Assembly (NCBI RefSeq): GCF_030348765.1
Contig: NZ_JAUCEU010000007.1
Location: forward strand, 4,995,501-5,059,500
DNA from: Neobacillus sp. CF12
GTDB taxonomy: Bacteria > Bacillota > Bacilli > Bacillales > Cytobacillaceae
Length of the DNA stretch: 64,000 nucleotides
Direction of reading: 5' to 3'
In this document: in pieces, positions 49,938 to 59,373 of the stretch
Position numbering within the stretch: position 1 is the stretch's first letter
How the letters are laid out: each line of letters starts with the position of its first letter
The notes under the pieces: model-generated
Told to the model about the DNA's origin: nothing
Databases searched by the model: none
The model's input: only the letters and a program-made list of their open reading frames with translations
Translations under genes and position numbers: made by a program

Positions 49938-50876
49938 TTACGATACAAAGTGTCCGATAAAAATACCAATCGCGAGTAAGAAACCAAAGATTGTATTTGT
50001 TTGTGCTGTTGCTTTCATGGCAGGAGCCATTTGGATCGGTGAGTCACCTGCGATAAAGCCTTTAATTGCTTTTGCTGCCTTAGGTATGCTAAGAAGCACG
50101 AGTGCTGTCCAAATTGGAGCAACACCGGTGATAATTAGTCCAAATACCCAAAGGAATGAGAAAACGAACAAATAAGTCATTAACGTAACGGCCTTCTTTT
50201 TACCGATAAGAATCGCTAATGTTTTTCGGCCATTTTCCTTATCGCCCTCTAAGTCCCTAATGTTATTAGAGAAATTAATAACACCCACAAGAACTAAAAT
50301 TGGGACTGAGATCAGAACGCTAGTAGATGTTACTGTTCCAGTTTGAATGAAAAATGAAATTAAAATGATTAACATACCCATAAAGAACCCTGCAAAAATC
50401 TCTCCAAATGGAGTGTAAGCAATTGGAAAAGGTCCTCCTGTATATAAATAACCAACTGCCATACAAACAAGCCCAAGGGCTGCCAGCCACCAACTAGTAC
50501 TCATACAAATATAGACCCCAATTAATAGTGCAATACCATAAAGGCTTAGTGCTAACTGCATGACTGTTTTCGGCTTAATTCCATCACGGACAATGGTACC
50601 GCCTATTCCGATTGAATGCTCATTATCGAGTCCACGTTTAAAATCATAGTACTCATTAAACATATTGGTTGCTGCTTGAATCAATAAACTTGCAATTAAC
50701 ATGGCAAAGAAAAGACCAAAGTGTATTTTCCCGTGTGAAAGTGCAAGTGCTGTACCAAGCAAGACTGGGACAAATGATGCTGTTAAAGTATGGGGACGGG
50801 TCATTTGCCACCAAACTTGAAAACCGCGATTCGATTCGACAGCAGGCTTTGAAGTGTGCTGTAAATTTGGCTGCAT
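49938..50876 (-). CDS. menA: 1,4-dihydroxy-2-naphthoate prenyltransferase
   Basis: MenA attaches the polyprenyl chain to DHNA in menaquinone synthesis and is an integral membrane UbiA-family enzyme of about nine helices. The 312-residue protein has NMFNEYYDFKRGLDNEHS, the first Asp-rich motif, and the second, NFSNNIRDLEGDKENGRKTL. GGGAGAG precedes the ATG. It is alone on the minus strand, divergent from the men operon, as in B. subtilis. Confidence 0.95.
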   Translation of the reverse strand: MQPNLQHTSKPAVESNRGFQVWWQMTRPHTLTASFVPVLLGTALALSHGKIHFGLFFAMLIASLLIQAATNMFNEYYDFKRGLDNEHSIGIGGTIVRDGIKPKTVMQLALSLYGIALLIGVYICMSTSWWLAALGLVCMAVGYLYTGGPFPIAYTPFGEIFAGFFMGMLIILISFFIQTGTVTSTSVLISVPILVLVGVINFSNNIRDLEGDKENGRKTLAILIGKKKAVTLMTYLFVFSFLWVFGLIITGVAPIWTALVLLSIPKAAKAIKGFIAGDSPIQMAPAMKATAQTNTIFGFLLAIGIFIGHFVS

Positions 50877-51233
50877 ACTCTTCTCTCCCTTTAATAAATT
50901 TATTTTATCTCTATATAAATAGCGTATTTTCTACTATGGCAATAAAACTTCCAAACCTTAGTTTATTAGAATCTGACAACGAGTGTCAATTATTTTTTAT
51001 TAGATAAAGTGGCAGATAATTCCTGTCGGATTATTAAAGGCATTTTAGAGGGAAAATGAAATAAACGAATGAAAATCAAATACAACCCTGTTCGGTATGA
51101 TTTAAGATATAATAATAGTGAAGAGGTTAGGTAGTGACAAGTATTACTGACTTCTTTACAATGAAAGAGGTATCTTTAAATAGGCATTAAAATGAATGGA
51201 TAACAGTCATTTGACTGTTTTGGAGGGATTTTT
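50877..51233. other. Divergent menA-menF promoter region
   Basis: No gene is visible. TATAAT at 51108-51113 could be a -10 for menF but has no good -35. AACAGTCA pairs with TGACTGTT at 51202-51220, directly before the menF ribosome site TGGAGGGA. Confidence 0.3.
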
Positions 51234-52634
51234 TTGGTTACCATTCAGGAAACGGAATTGAAGGAAAGGGGTCTTTTGGCTATTACGACTGCTCAAAAAC
51301 TCGGCCGGCCCGTTCTAATCAGTGAAGTTCATAAAATGGACACGATTGACCCCTTAGCGTTTTTCAATAGCGGTAGAGACCGCTATCTGGGGGAACGTTT
51401 CTATTGGAAAGACCCATCGGAAAAAACTGTACTTATTGGCCTTGGCATAACAAAACAAATTCAGTCGGATCAGGCTACTGACCGCTTTTTTCATGTTGAA
51501 GAGGAGTGGAAAAGATTTTTAAAGGACAGTCTTATTTTTAATCCATACAAAGAAAACGGTTTAGGTCCCGTTATGTTTGGCGGATTCTCCTTTGATCCAC
51601 TTAAAGCTAAAACGACACTTTGGTCTAAATACGCTGATTGTTTATTTCATATTCCAAAATATATGTTAACGATGGTTGAGGGTCAAACGTTTTTAACTTC
51701 CAATATTGTTTGTACGCCGAATGATGATTTTTCACTTTTTGAAAAGGTAATCAGCGAACGTACGCAATTACTTAATTCTTTTGATCAAGATTTTAATCGT
51801 AATCCGGCTAAACTCCTGGAAACGAAAGAAATTGCACCACTGCAATGGAAACAAAGCGTGGACGATGTGGTTGAAGATTTAAAAAACGGTTCATTGAAAA
51901 AGGTTGTTCTTGCCCGCGAATTAAGATTATTTTTTAATAATCAAGTTAAAGCAGAGAATATTCTTGAAAATTTATATAATCAGCAACGTGATAGCTTTAT
52001 CTTTGTTTTTGAATCCAATGGTGACTGTTTTATTGGTGCAACACCTGAAAGACTAGTGAAGAAACAAGGAAACGATGTTTTCTCAACTTGTCTTGCTGGT
52101 TCGATTAGACGGGGAAAAACGGAAACTGAAGACAAGATGCTTGGGGAAACTTTGCTAAATGATCAGAAAAACCTTATTGAGCATGGATTTGTGGTAGAAA
52201 TGATTAAAGAAGCATTAGATGAGTCATGTGAGGAAATCATTCTTCCAGATAAGCCACAATTAATGAAGATAAGGGATATTCAGCATCTTTATACGCCTGT
52301 AATTGGAAAGTGTCAAAAGGATGCATCGTTGCTTTTACTTGTTGAAAGGCTGCATCCTACTCCAGCGCTGGGTGGACTTCCTAAACAAGAAGCTGTTGAG
52401 AAAATTAGACAAGTTGAGGAGTTAGATCGTGGTTTTTATGCTGCACCACTCGGCTGGGTCGATTATCGTGGAAACGGCGAATTCTCAGTTTCTATACGAT
52501 CCGGTCTCATTCAAGGCAAAGAGGCTTCTTTATTTGCAGGATGTGGTGTCGTAGCGAATTCAGATTCAGAAAGTGAATACTTAGAAACAAGTTTGAAATT
52601 TAGACCGATGCTTCGTGCCCTTGGAGGAAATTAA
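51234..52634 (+). CDS. menF: Isochorismate synthase
   Basis: MenF converts chorismate to isochorismate, the entry to menaquinone. This 466-residue member of the chorismate-utilising family has FGGFSFDPLK, the catalytic-lysine region LKKVVLARELRLFF, FIGATPERLVKK, TCLAGSIRRG, LHPTPALGGLPK, GFYAAPLGWVD and the ending FAGCGVVANSDSESEYLE. The start is TTG 51234 after TGGAGGGA. menD follows within 1-2 bp. Confidence 0.96.
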   Translation: MVTIQETELKERGLLAITTAQKLGRPVLISEVHKMDTIDPLAFFNSGRDRYLGERFYWKDPSEKTVLIGLGITKQIQSDQATDRFFHVEEEWKRFLKDSLIFNPYKENGLGPVMFGGFSFDPLKAKTTLWSKYADCLFHIPKYMLTMVEGQTFLTSNIVCTPNDDFSLFEKVISERTQLLNSFDQDFNRNPAKLLETKEIAPLQWKQSVDDVVEDLKNGSLKKVVLARELRLFFNNQVKAENILENLYNQQRDSFIFVFESNGDCFIGATPERLVKKQGNDVFSTCLAGSIRRGKTETEDKMLGETLLNDQKNLIEHGFVVEMIKEALDESCEEIILPDKPQLMKIRDIQHLYTPVIGKCQKDASLLLLVERLHPTPALGGLPKQEAVEKIRQVEELDRGFYAAPLGWVDYRGNGEFSVSIRSGLIQGKEASLFAGCGVVANSDSESEYLETSLKFRPMLRALGGN

Positions 52635-52635
52635 T

Positions 52636-54381
52636 ATGGATCATCAAATATCATTAACAGCATATTTGGCTGCCTTTGTTGTCGAGTTGGTACAGACAGG
52701 AGTAAAAGATGTTGTGGTCAGTCCAGGATCTAGGTCAACTCCTATGGCGATGGTTATGGCTGAACATCCAGAAATTAATATTCATATTCATGTGGATGAA
52801 CGTTCAGCAGCTTTCTTTGCTTTGGGAATTGCAAAATCCACAAACAAGCCAGTTGCTATATTATGTACCTCTGGTACCGCTGCAGCGAACTATTATCCGG
52901 CAATTGTTGAAGCACGCTATTCACGCGTACCATTACTTGTACTAACCGCTGACCGTCCACATGAACTTAGAGAAGTGGGAGCGCCGCAGGCAATTGATCA
53001 AATTCATTTATATGGTCAGCATGTAAAATGGTTTGCTGACATGGCTTTGCCAGAAAGCAGTAATGACATGATCCGTTATGCCCGGACTGTTTGTGCACGG
53101 GCTGCAGCCATTGCCAGTCAGGCACCTGCGGGACCAGTTCATTTGAACTTCCCGTTTAGGGAACCTCTCATTCCAAAAATAGATGAGGATACCTTCCGAA
53201 TAGAGGAACGTCCCCTGGGTTATGTAAAGGTTCGAAACGGTGAAATGACCCTTCGTGAGGATGAATTTAGGGAAATTGCTCAAAAGTTGAATGGTAAAAA
53301 CGGAATTATTATTTGTGGAAACATTGCTGACGACCAATTTGCTCAAGCTGTCACAGAATTAGCAACGGTTTTGAAATTTCCAATTCTAGCAGATCCCTTG
53401 TCACAGCTTAGGAGTGGACAACACAATATAGAAAATATTGTGGAAACATATGATACATTTTTGCGAAACGAAGATGCTAAGTCATTTTTAAAACCGGATG
53501 TGATTCTTCGTTTTGGAGCAATGCCTATATCTAAGGCTCTTGCCATTTTCTTAAAAGAGAATCACCAGACAGAACAATTAGTTATCGATGGGGCAGGTGG
53601 CTGGAGAGATCCGGGATCATTATCAACGGAAATGGTTTTCTGTAATGAAACGATATTTTGCGAGCAGTTGTTAGCATTTACTGAAAGAGCTAAGACTGGG
53701 GAATTTTTAGAGAAATGGCTGGAAGTTAATAATCTTACCAAAGCAAATATGGCTCTTATAAAGGATAGTCAAACATTAAGTGAAGGTCGCTTATTCTACC
53801 AATTAGCAGAAATGCTACCTGAGAATGCAACACTGTTTGTTGGTAACAGTATGCCTATCAGAGACTTGGATAGTTTCTTTCTCAATAATCATAAATCAAT
53901 CAAGGTAATGGCGAATAGAGGCGCAAATGGTATTGATGGAACAGTCTCCACTGCCTTAGGTGCGGCCATTTACTCTCAACCATTATATTTAGTTTTAGGA
54001 GATTTAACTTTTTTCCATGATTTAAATGGAATGATTGCTTCTAAGCTTTATGGTATAGACATTAGAATTATTGTAATCAACAATAATGGAGGCGGGATTT
54101 TCTCCTTCCTGCCACAATCACAGCATCCAAAAAATTTCGAACTTTTATTTGGTACCCCATTAGACTTAGAATTTGAGCGTGCTGTCCAGATGTTCAATGG
54201 GAATTACACGAAAGTGGAGGGTTGGGATGATCTTAGTGATCTAATGAACCAATCAACACAAGTAAAAGGATTAAATGTATACGAAGTGTTAACAAACAGG
54301 AACAGTAATTTGACACAGCACCGTGAATTTTGGCAGATTGTTTCCGAGGAAATATCAAATTTTGTCAAAGGTGTTCATTAA
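52636..54381 (+). CDS. menD: SEPHCHC synthase
   Basis: MenD is a thiamine-diphosphate enzyme that joins isochorismate and 2-oxoglutarate. From ATG 52636 (TTGGAGG upstream) it has 581 residues. VVVSPGSRSTPMAMVMAEH is the N-terminal motif with the active-site region, HVDERSAAFFALGIAK carries the ThDP glutamate area, and LVLGDLTFFHDLNGM with NNNGGGIFSFLPQ is the ThDP/Mg site. Its last base pair overlaps menH (TAATG). Confidence 0.97.
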   Translation: MDHQISLTAYLAAFVVELVQTGVKDVVVSPGSRSTPMAMVMAEHPEINIHIHVDERSAAFFALGIAKSTNKPVAILCTSGTAAANYYPAIVEARYSRVPLLVLTADRPHELREVGAPQAIDQIHLYGQHVKWFADMALPESSNDMIRYARTVCARAAAIASQAPAGPVHLNFPFREPLIPKIDEDTFRIEERPLGYVKVRNGEMTLREDEFREIAQKLNGKNGIIICGNIADDQFAQAVTELATVLKFPILADPLSQLRSGQHNIENIVETYDTFLRNEDAKSFLKPDVILRFGAMPISKALAIFLKENHQTEQLVIDGAGGWRDPGSLSTEMVFCNETIFCEQLLAFTERAKTGEFLEKWLEVNNLTKANMALIKDSQTLSEGRLFYQLAEMLPENATLFVGNSMPIRDLDSFFLNNHKSIKVMANRGANGIDGTVSTALGAAIYSQPLYLVLGDLTFFHDLNGMIASKLYGIDIRIIVINNNGGGIFSFLPQSQHPKNFELLFGTPLDLEFERAVQMFNGNYTKVEGWDDLSDLMNQSTQVKGLNVYEVLTNRNSNLTQHREFWQIVSEEISNFVKGVH

Positions 54382-55193
54382 TGCAGGTGAAAATTAACAA
54401 TTTAGATTTTCATGTCGAAGTGTGCGGCGAAGGATTTCCATTACTTTTATTACATGGCTTTACTGGAGATTCTTCCACATGGACACCTTTCTGTCCGATT
54501 TGGGGAAAGCATTCAAGATTAATTATCCCAGACATTATCGGACATGGAAAAACAGCATCACCAGATGAGATAAAATATTATCAAATGGAATCAGTAGCTA
54601 GTGATTTAATAAGGCTGCTAGACCTGCTAGAAATAGACCAAATCGATTTACTAGGGTATTCAATGGGCGGCAGGCTTGCTCTGACCTTAGCCATTCTATA
54701 TCCTGAGAGAGTCCGAAAGCTTATATTAGAAAGTGCGTCTCCAGGGCTGAAGACGGACGAAGAAAGAATGCAACGCCGTATGAAAGACGGAGAACTAGCA
54801 AACTTTATAAATGAGCAAGGAATTAAATCCTTCGTAGACCACTGGGAAGCAATACCACTCTTCTCAACCATGGGTACTCTCCCTAGTCCAGTTAAAAAAT
54901 CAATTAGGGAACAACGCTTATCCAATAATACTAGGGGTCTTGCTAATAGTTTGTTAGGGATGGGAACAGGATCTCAGCCTTCTTGGTGGGAAAAGTTGTT
55001 TTTACTTCATTGTGAAGTGTTACTGTTAACAGGAGATAAGGATGAAAAATTCTGTAAAATCGCCGAAAAAATGCTACAAAAAATGAAAAAAGCTTCATGG
55101 ATTGTAATTAATCAAAGTGGTCATGCAATTCATGTGGAACAAAAAGAAAAATTTGGTACAATAGTAAGTGACTTTTTGTCAATAAAAAACTAG
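54381..55193 (+). CDS. menH: SHCHC synthase (alpha/beta hydrolase)
   Basis: MenH eliminates pyruvate from SEPHCHC. From ATG 54381 it has 270 residues. LLLHGFTGDSSTW is the oxyanion segment, GYSMGGRLALTLA the nucleophile elbow (Ser), and SGHAIHVEQ the histidine. The start overlaps the menD stop, and the menH stop TAG abuts the terminal repeat of a MITE-like element that separates it from menB. Confidence 0.93.
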   Translation: MQVKINNLDFHVEVCGEGFPLLLLHGFTGDSSTWTPFCPIWGKHSRLIIPDIIGHGKTASPDEIKYYQMESVASDLIRLLDLLEIDQIDLLGYSMGGRLALTLAILYPERVRKLILESASPGLKTDEERMQRRMKDGELANFINEQGIKSFVDHWEAIPLFSTMGTLPSPVKKSIREQRLSNNTRGLANSLLGMGTGSQPSWWEKLFLLHCEVLLLTGDKDEKFCKIAEKMLQKMKKASWIVINQSGHAIHVEQKEKFGTIVSDFLSIKN

Positions 55194-55439
55194 GCTGTGT
55201 TAATGCTAATTATTAATTTTGGCATTCTGTTGATTGGAGCGGAAGTCACGAAGACTCCTCGAAAATTGCTATCGCATTTTCTTCGTGCGTGGGCAGATTC
55301 GAGGAAGTAAATCAATGTCCTGCGGGAGGACGGGGCAGGGGAGACCCCACAGGCGCTTCAGCGCCGAGGAGGCTCCCCGGACCGCCCGCGGAAAGCGAAG
55401 TGCCTGTAGTGGAAATCAACAGACTACATTAACACAGCC
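55193..55439. mobile_element. MITE-like palindromic element, family A copy 2, inside the men operon
   Basis: Perfect 13-bp terminal inverted repeats, GGCTGTGTTAATG (55193-55205) and CATTAACACAGCC (55427-55439), enclose a second pair CTGTTGATT/AATCAACAG and a GC-rich core with GGAGACCCCACAGGCGCTTC and CCCGCGGAAAGCGAAG, shared with the copy at 14837-14971. No transposase is encoded. It fills the whole gap between the menH stop and the menB ribosome site. The open frame across it (55234-55464) is not a gene. Confidence 0.75.
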
Positions 55440-55460
55440 AAAACTAAGGAGGAGATTGTT

Positions 55461-56279
55461 TTGACAGTTGAATGGGTAGCAGGACGTAAATATGAAGAAA
55501 TTCTATATGAAACATATAACGGAATCGCGAAAATCACGATTAATCGCCCACATGTACATAATGCATTCACACCAAGAACCGTAATGGAATTAATCGACGC
55601 TTTTGCCTATGCGCGTGATGATTCTAATGTAGGCGTTATCGTATTAACAGGAGCTGGAGATAAGGCATTTTGTTCAGGCGGTGACCAAAAAGTACGTGGA
55701 CATGGCGGATATGTGGGTGAAGACCAAATCCCACGTTTAAATGTCCTTGATCTTCAACGCTTAATTCGTGTTATTCCAAAACCAGTTATTGCAATGGTTA
55801 AGGGATATGCAATTGGCGGGGGACATGTTTTACACGTTGTCTGCGATTTAACAATTGCAGCAGACAATGCAGTATTTGGACAAACAGGTCCGAATGTAGG
55901 AAGCTTTGATGCTGGTTATGGATCAGGGTATCTTGCAAGAATTATTGGTCATAAAAAGGCTCGTGAAATATGGTTCCTATGCCGTCAATATAATGCACAG
56001 GAAGCACTTGATATGGGCTTAGTTAATACAGTCGTTCCACTTGAAAGAGTGGAAGAAGAGACTATTCAATGGTGTAATGAAATTCTAGAAAAAAGCCCAA
56101 CCGCTCTTCGTTTCTTGAAGGCTGCAATGAATGCTGATACAGATGGATTAGCAGGCCTTCAACAATTTGCAGGCGATGCTACATTGCTTTACTATACAAC
56201 AGAAGAAGCCAAAGAAGGCCGTGACGCATTTAAAGAAAAGCGTAAGCCAGATTTCGGTCAATTCCCTCGTTTCCCTTGA
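55461..56279 (+). CDS. menB: 1,4-dihydroxy-2-naphthoyl-CoA synthase
   Basis: MenB cyclises succinylbenzoyl-CoA. This 272-residue crotonase-fold enzyme has [18 protein letters not shown], which is diagnostic for MenB, then [20 protein letters not shown] and [18 protein letters not shown]. The C-terminus ends [13 protein letters not shown]. The start is TTG 55461 after AAGGAGGAG. It is separated from menH by the repeat element only. Confidence 0.97.
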   Translation: MTVEWVAGRKYEEILYETYNGIAKITINRPHVHNAFTPRTVMELIDAFAYARDDSNVGVIVLTGAGDKAFCSGGDQKVRGHGGYVGEDQIPRLNVLDLQRLIRVIPKPVIAMVKGYAIGGGHVLHVVCDLTIAADNAVFGQTGPNVGSFDAGYGSGYLARIIGHKKAREIWFLCRQYNAQEALDMGLVNTVVPLERVEEETIQWCNEILEKSPTALRFLKAAMNADTDGLAGLQQFAGDATLLYYTTEEAKEGRDAFKEKRKPDFGQFPRFP

Positions 56280-56332
56280 TTCTAAATTTTTTAAGCAGCA
56301 GCTTGGTGGACTCCATCAGGCTGTTTTTATAT

Positions 56333-56455
56333 CGAAAAGCGGAAGCGCCTCGCACAGGGGCGACAGGCATAAGACGAGCCGGCGAGAAGGTTGTTCTTTA
56401 ACCTTCTTGACGGATTGGCTTATGACCCCGAGCCCCTAGGCGCTGCAGCTAGACA
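56333..56455. repeat. Interspersed palindromic repeat, family B
   Basis: AAGCGGAAGCGCCTCG at the left, GCGACAGGCATAAGACGAGCC and TGGCTTATGACCCCGAG inside, and GCCCCTAGGCGCTGCAGCT at the right form a long imperfect palindrome. I recognise this as a repeat common in Bacillus genomes. It sits between menB and menE. The remaining bases 56280-56332 hold only a weak hairpin. Confidence 0.7.
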
Positions 56456-56496
56456 AATCATAAATTGTAACTAACAAAAAAAGCAGGTGACAATTA

Positions 56497-57978
56497 ATGC
56501 ATGAAACCATGCCTAACTTCCTGAAGAAAAGAGCATTTCTGACACCTGATAGAACGGCAGTTTATTTTAATGAAGAGACAATATCTTTTAAAGAATTATA
56601 TGATCAATCCTCTCAAACTGCTGGAAAACTCCAAGCTTTAGGAGTACAAAAAGATCAATTTATAGGTGTATTACTTAGAAATCATTTAGATACAATCGTT
56701 ATTTTATTTGCACTTCAATTAGTAGGGATTAAGGCAGTAATTTTAAATAATCGACTAGCAGCAAAAGAATTAGTATGGCAGTTAAATGATTCAGGGGCAG
56801 TAACGTTAATTCTAGAAGAAGACTTTTATGAGATAAAGGGAGAAATCAGCATACCCAGTATTACAAAAGAAGAGTTGTTCGCAGTACAAGCGGATTTTAC
56901 CGAAATACAGGAAGAAATAAATTTATCGGACATTTGTACGATTATGTATACATCTGGTACAACGGGAAATCCAAAAGGCGTTTTACAGACTTATGGAAAC
57001 CATTGGTGGAGTGCGGTTGGTTCTGCTTTGAACCTCGGATATACCGAAAGTGACCGTTGGTTATGTAGTGTTCCTTTATTTCATATTAGTGGCTATTCAA
57101 TATTAATGCGGAGTGTTATTTATGGAATGCCGATTATTTTGCATCCTACATTTGATGCGAATCAAGCAATAGAAGATATTAAAACGAAACAGGTTACCAT
57201 CATGTCTGTAGTTGGAACCATGCTATCTAGGATTGTTGAAAATCTAAAAAATGCACAACTTCCGGACTATTTCCGTGGCATGCTGCTAGGAGGTGGTCCT
57301 GCGCCATTACCGCTTTTACAGGCATGTATGGAAAAAGGGATTCCTGTTTTTCAAACCTATGGGATGACAGAGACAGCCTCACAAATCGTAACTCTTGCAC
57401 CAGAATACAGCATTTCAAAACTAGGTTCAGCAGGTAAACCATTGTTTCAAGCTGAATATAAGATTCTTTTAGAGGATGGACAAACTGCAGCACCAAGAGA
57501 AGCCGGTGAAATTGTTGTAAAGGGGCCAAACGTCACACCGGGTTATTTAAACCGACCGGAAGCCACAAAGGAGAAATTTAATGAGGGTTGGTTTCAAACT
57601 GGGGATATTGGCTATTCGGACGAAGAAGGCTTTTTATTCGTTCTAGACCGGCGTTCGGATCTCATCATTTCAGGTGGAGAAAACGTATACCCGGCTGAAA
57701 TTGAATCTGTTTTATTATCACATCCAGACGTATTTGATGTGGGTGTCACAGGTTTACAAGATGAAACTTGGGGACAAGTACCCGTTGCCTTTATTGTGCG
57801 AAAAGACGGTGCACGAGTTACTGGAAACCAACTTCAACAATACTGTTTAGATCATTTGGCTAAATACAAAGTACCAAGAACCTTTCACTTTACTGAAAGC
57901 CTTCCGAGAAACGCTTCGAAAAAGCTGTTGCGCAGGAAGTTAACTGAATTGGTAAGTGAAGATGGGGTTAGCGAATGA
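56497..57978 (+). CDS. menE: o-Succinylbenzoate-CoA ligase
   Basis: MenE activates o-succinylbenzoate with ATP and CoA. This 493-residue adenylate-forming enzyme has TIMYTSGTTGNPKGVLQTY, FQTYGMTETASQIVTL, GWFQTGDIGYSDEEGF, RRSDLIISGGENVYPAE and the C-terminal PRNASKKLLRRKL lysine. The ribosome site GCAGGTG precedes ATG 56497. Its stop overlaps menC (ATGA). Confidence 0.95.
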   Translation: MHETMPNFLKKRAFLTPDRTAVYFNEETISFKELYDQSSQTAGKLQALGVQKDQFIGVLLRNHLDTIVILFALQLVGIKAVILNNRLAAKELVWQLNDSGAVTLILEEDFYEIKGEISIPSITKEELFAVQADFTEIQEEINLSDICTIMYTSGTTGNPKGVLQTYGNHWWSAVGSALNLGYTESDRWLCSVPLFHISGYSILMRSVIYGMPIILHPTFDANQAIEDIKTKQVTIMSVVGTMLSRIVENLKNAQLPDYFRGMLLGGGPAPLPLLQACMEKGIPVFQTYGMTETASQIVTLAPEYSISKLGSAGKPLFQAEYKILLEDGQTAAPREAGEIVVKGPNVTPGYLNRPEATKEKFNEGWFQTGDIGYSDEEGFLFVLDRRSDLIISGGENVYPAEIESVLLSHPDVFDVGVTGLQDETWGQVPVAFIVRKDGARVTGNQLQQYCLDHLAKYKVPRTFHFTESLPRNASKKLLRRKLTELVSEDGVSE

Positions 57979-59084
57979 ATATTACAGAGATTCGACTTAA
58001 TGTGGTAAGTATGCCGTTGAAATCCCCCTTTTACACACACTTAGGTACAGTAACGGATCGAGAGGGGATAATCCTAGAGGTAATTGATTCAGATGGAGTG
58101 TCAGGATTTGGAGAGGGCGTAGCCTTTTCAACTCCTTGGTACACCGAAGAGACTGTCAAGACTAGTTTACATATGATAACTGATGTATTGATCCCTTTGC
58201 TTATGACAGCCGCAATTAAACAACCTGAAGACACAGTTCGATTATTTCAGTCAGTAAAAAGAAATAATATGGCCAAGGCAGGATTAGAGATGGCGATTTG
58301 GGATTTGTACGCAAAAAGGAATTCTCAATCCCTGTCTTCTATTATTGGAGGAACAAGAGGAAAAGTTGCTTCAGGTGTTGTAATTGCAGCTGATTCACCA
58401 AACCGGTCTCTTAAACAGATCGAAACGTATCTTGAAGAAGGATATCAACGGTTCAAAGTTAAAATTAATCCACAGATGGATTATTCCTTACTAGCAGAGA
58501 TTCGCCGCCATTTTCCAGAACTTCCATTAATGGCAGATGCAAATTCAGCTTATACATTAACAGACATTAATCGATTAAAATCACTCGATGACTTTAATCT
58601 ATTAATGATTGAGCAGCCATTGGCAAGTGACGATATCATTGAACATTCATTCCTTCAAAAAGAACTAAATACATCCATCTGTTTAGATGAGAGTATTGTA
58701 AGTTTTGAGGATGCGAAAAATGCGGTTGAACTTGGGAGTTGTAAAATTATTAATATTAAAGCGGGAAGAGTAGGAGGATTGTTTGAAGCAAAAAGAATCC
58801 ATGATTATTGCCATGATAAGGGCATTGAGGTTTGGTGTGGGGGAATGATTGAATTTGGAATTTCTCGTGCCCATAATATTGCTCTTGCTTCACTTCCAGG
58901 TTTTACGATTCCCGGCGATATTTCCGCTTCCAGTCGATTTTGGGAGGAAGATATCATTACTCCCGAGGTTACGATTGAAAATGGGTATGTGGCAGTACCA
59001 GACACTCCAGGTATCGGAGTTGCTATCAATAAAAAAAGGCTGCAAGAGACTACAGTGCTAGAGAAAGTATTTAAATTTCAATAA
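57975..59084 (+). CDS. menC: o-Succinylbenzoate synthase
   Basis: MenC dehydrates SHCHC to o-succinylbenzoate. This 369-residue enolase-superfamily protein has the acid/base lysine in RFKVKINPQ, metal ligands in MADANSAYTL (Asp), MIEQPLASDD (Glu) and CLDESIVSF (Asp), and a second lysine in IINIKAGRVGG. It overlaps menE and ends the men operon. The order menFDHBEC matches B. subtilis. Confidence 0.95.
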   Translation: MNITEIRLNVVSMPLKSPFYTHLGTVTDREGIILEVIDSDGVSGFGEGVAFSTPWYTEETVKTSLHMITDVLIPLLMTAAIKQPEDTVRLFQSVKRNNMAKAGLEMAIWDLYAKRNSQSLSSIIGGTRGKVASGVVIAADSPNRSLKQIETYLEEGYQRFKVKINPQMDYSLLAEIRRHFPELPLMADANSAYTLTDINRLKSLDDFNLLMIEQPLASDDIIEHSFLQKELNTSICLDESIVSFEDAKNAVELGSCKIINIKAGRVGGLFEAKRIHDYCHDKGIEVWCGGMIEFGISRAHNIALASLPGFTIPGDISASSRFWEEDIITPEVTIENGYVAVPDTPGIGVAINKKRLQETTVLEKVFKFQ

Positions 59085-59121
59085 TAAATAAACCAGACAA
59101 CAGGTGTCTGGTTTATTTATT
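59083..59121. terminator. men operon terminator
   Basis: A 17-bp stem, AATAAATAAACCAGACA with TGTCTGGTTTATTTATT, around a 5-nt loop. It can serve both the men operon and the converging small gene. Confidence 0.85.
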
Positions 59122-59125
59122 ATTA

Positions 59126-59284
59126 CTATATATCTGAAGGTTCGAAGGTTTTACAATCCGTTTCTTGACTATTATCAGCTGTTTTTCCTTTATGGCTGAC
59201 GACATAAATACTTTCAGCACTGCATTTATTTCCTTTGGCCCAATAAGAGCAGTTGTTTACTTCACATAATACATCCTGTGCCAT
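59126..59284 (-). CDS. DUF1540-like small cysteine protein, 52 residues
   Basis: ATG 59284, preceded by AAGGAG on the minus strand, opens a 52-residue frame with the pattern VLCEVNNCSYWAKGNKCSAE and a later SQETDCKTFEP. Four spaced cysteines (residues 7, 12, 21, 44) are the DUF1540 pattern and probably bind a metal. The family is common in spore-formers and has no settled function. It lies alone between the men operon and znuA. Confidence 0.8.
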   Translation of the reverse strand: MAQDVLCEVNNCSYWAKGNKCSAESIYVVSHKGKTADNSQETDCKTFEPSDI

Positions 59285-59373
59285 TCGTATCACTCCTTAA
59301 TATCAATTGTAATACAGAAATAGCTTATGATTTTTAACCCATTATCATCCCTGTAAGTAATAGGTAACGAAAC

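Noticed and set aside
55234..55464. 76-residue ORF between menH and menB
   Set aside because: It lies inside the MITE-like element and has no similarity to proteins I know.
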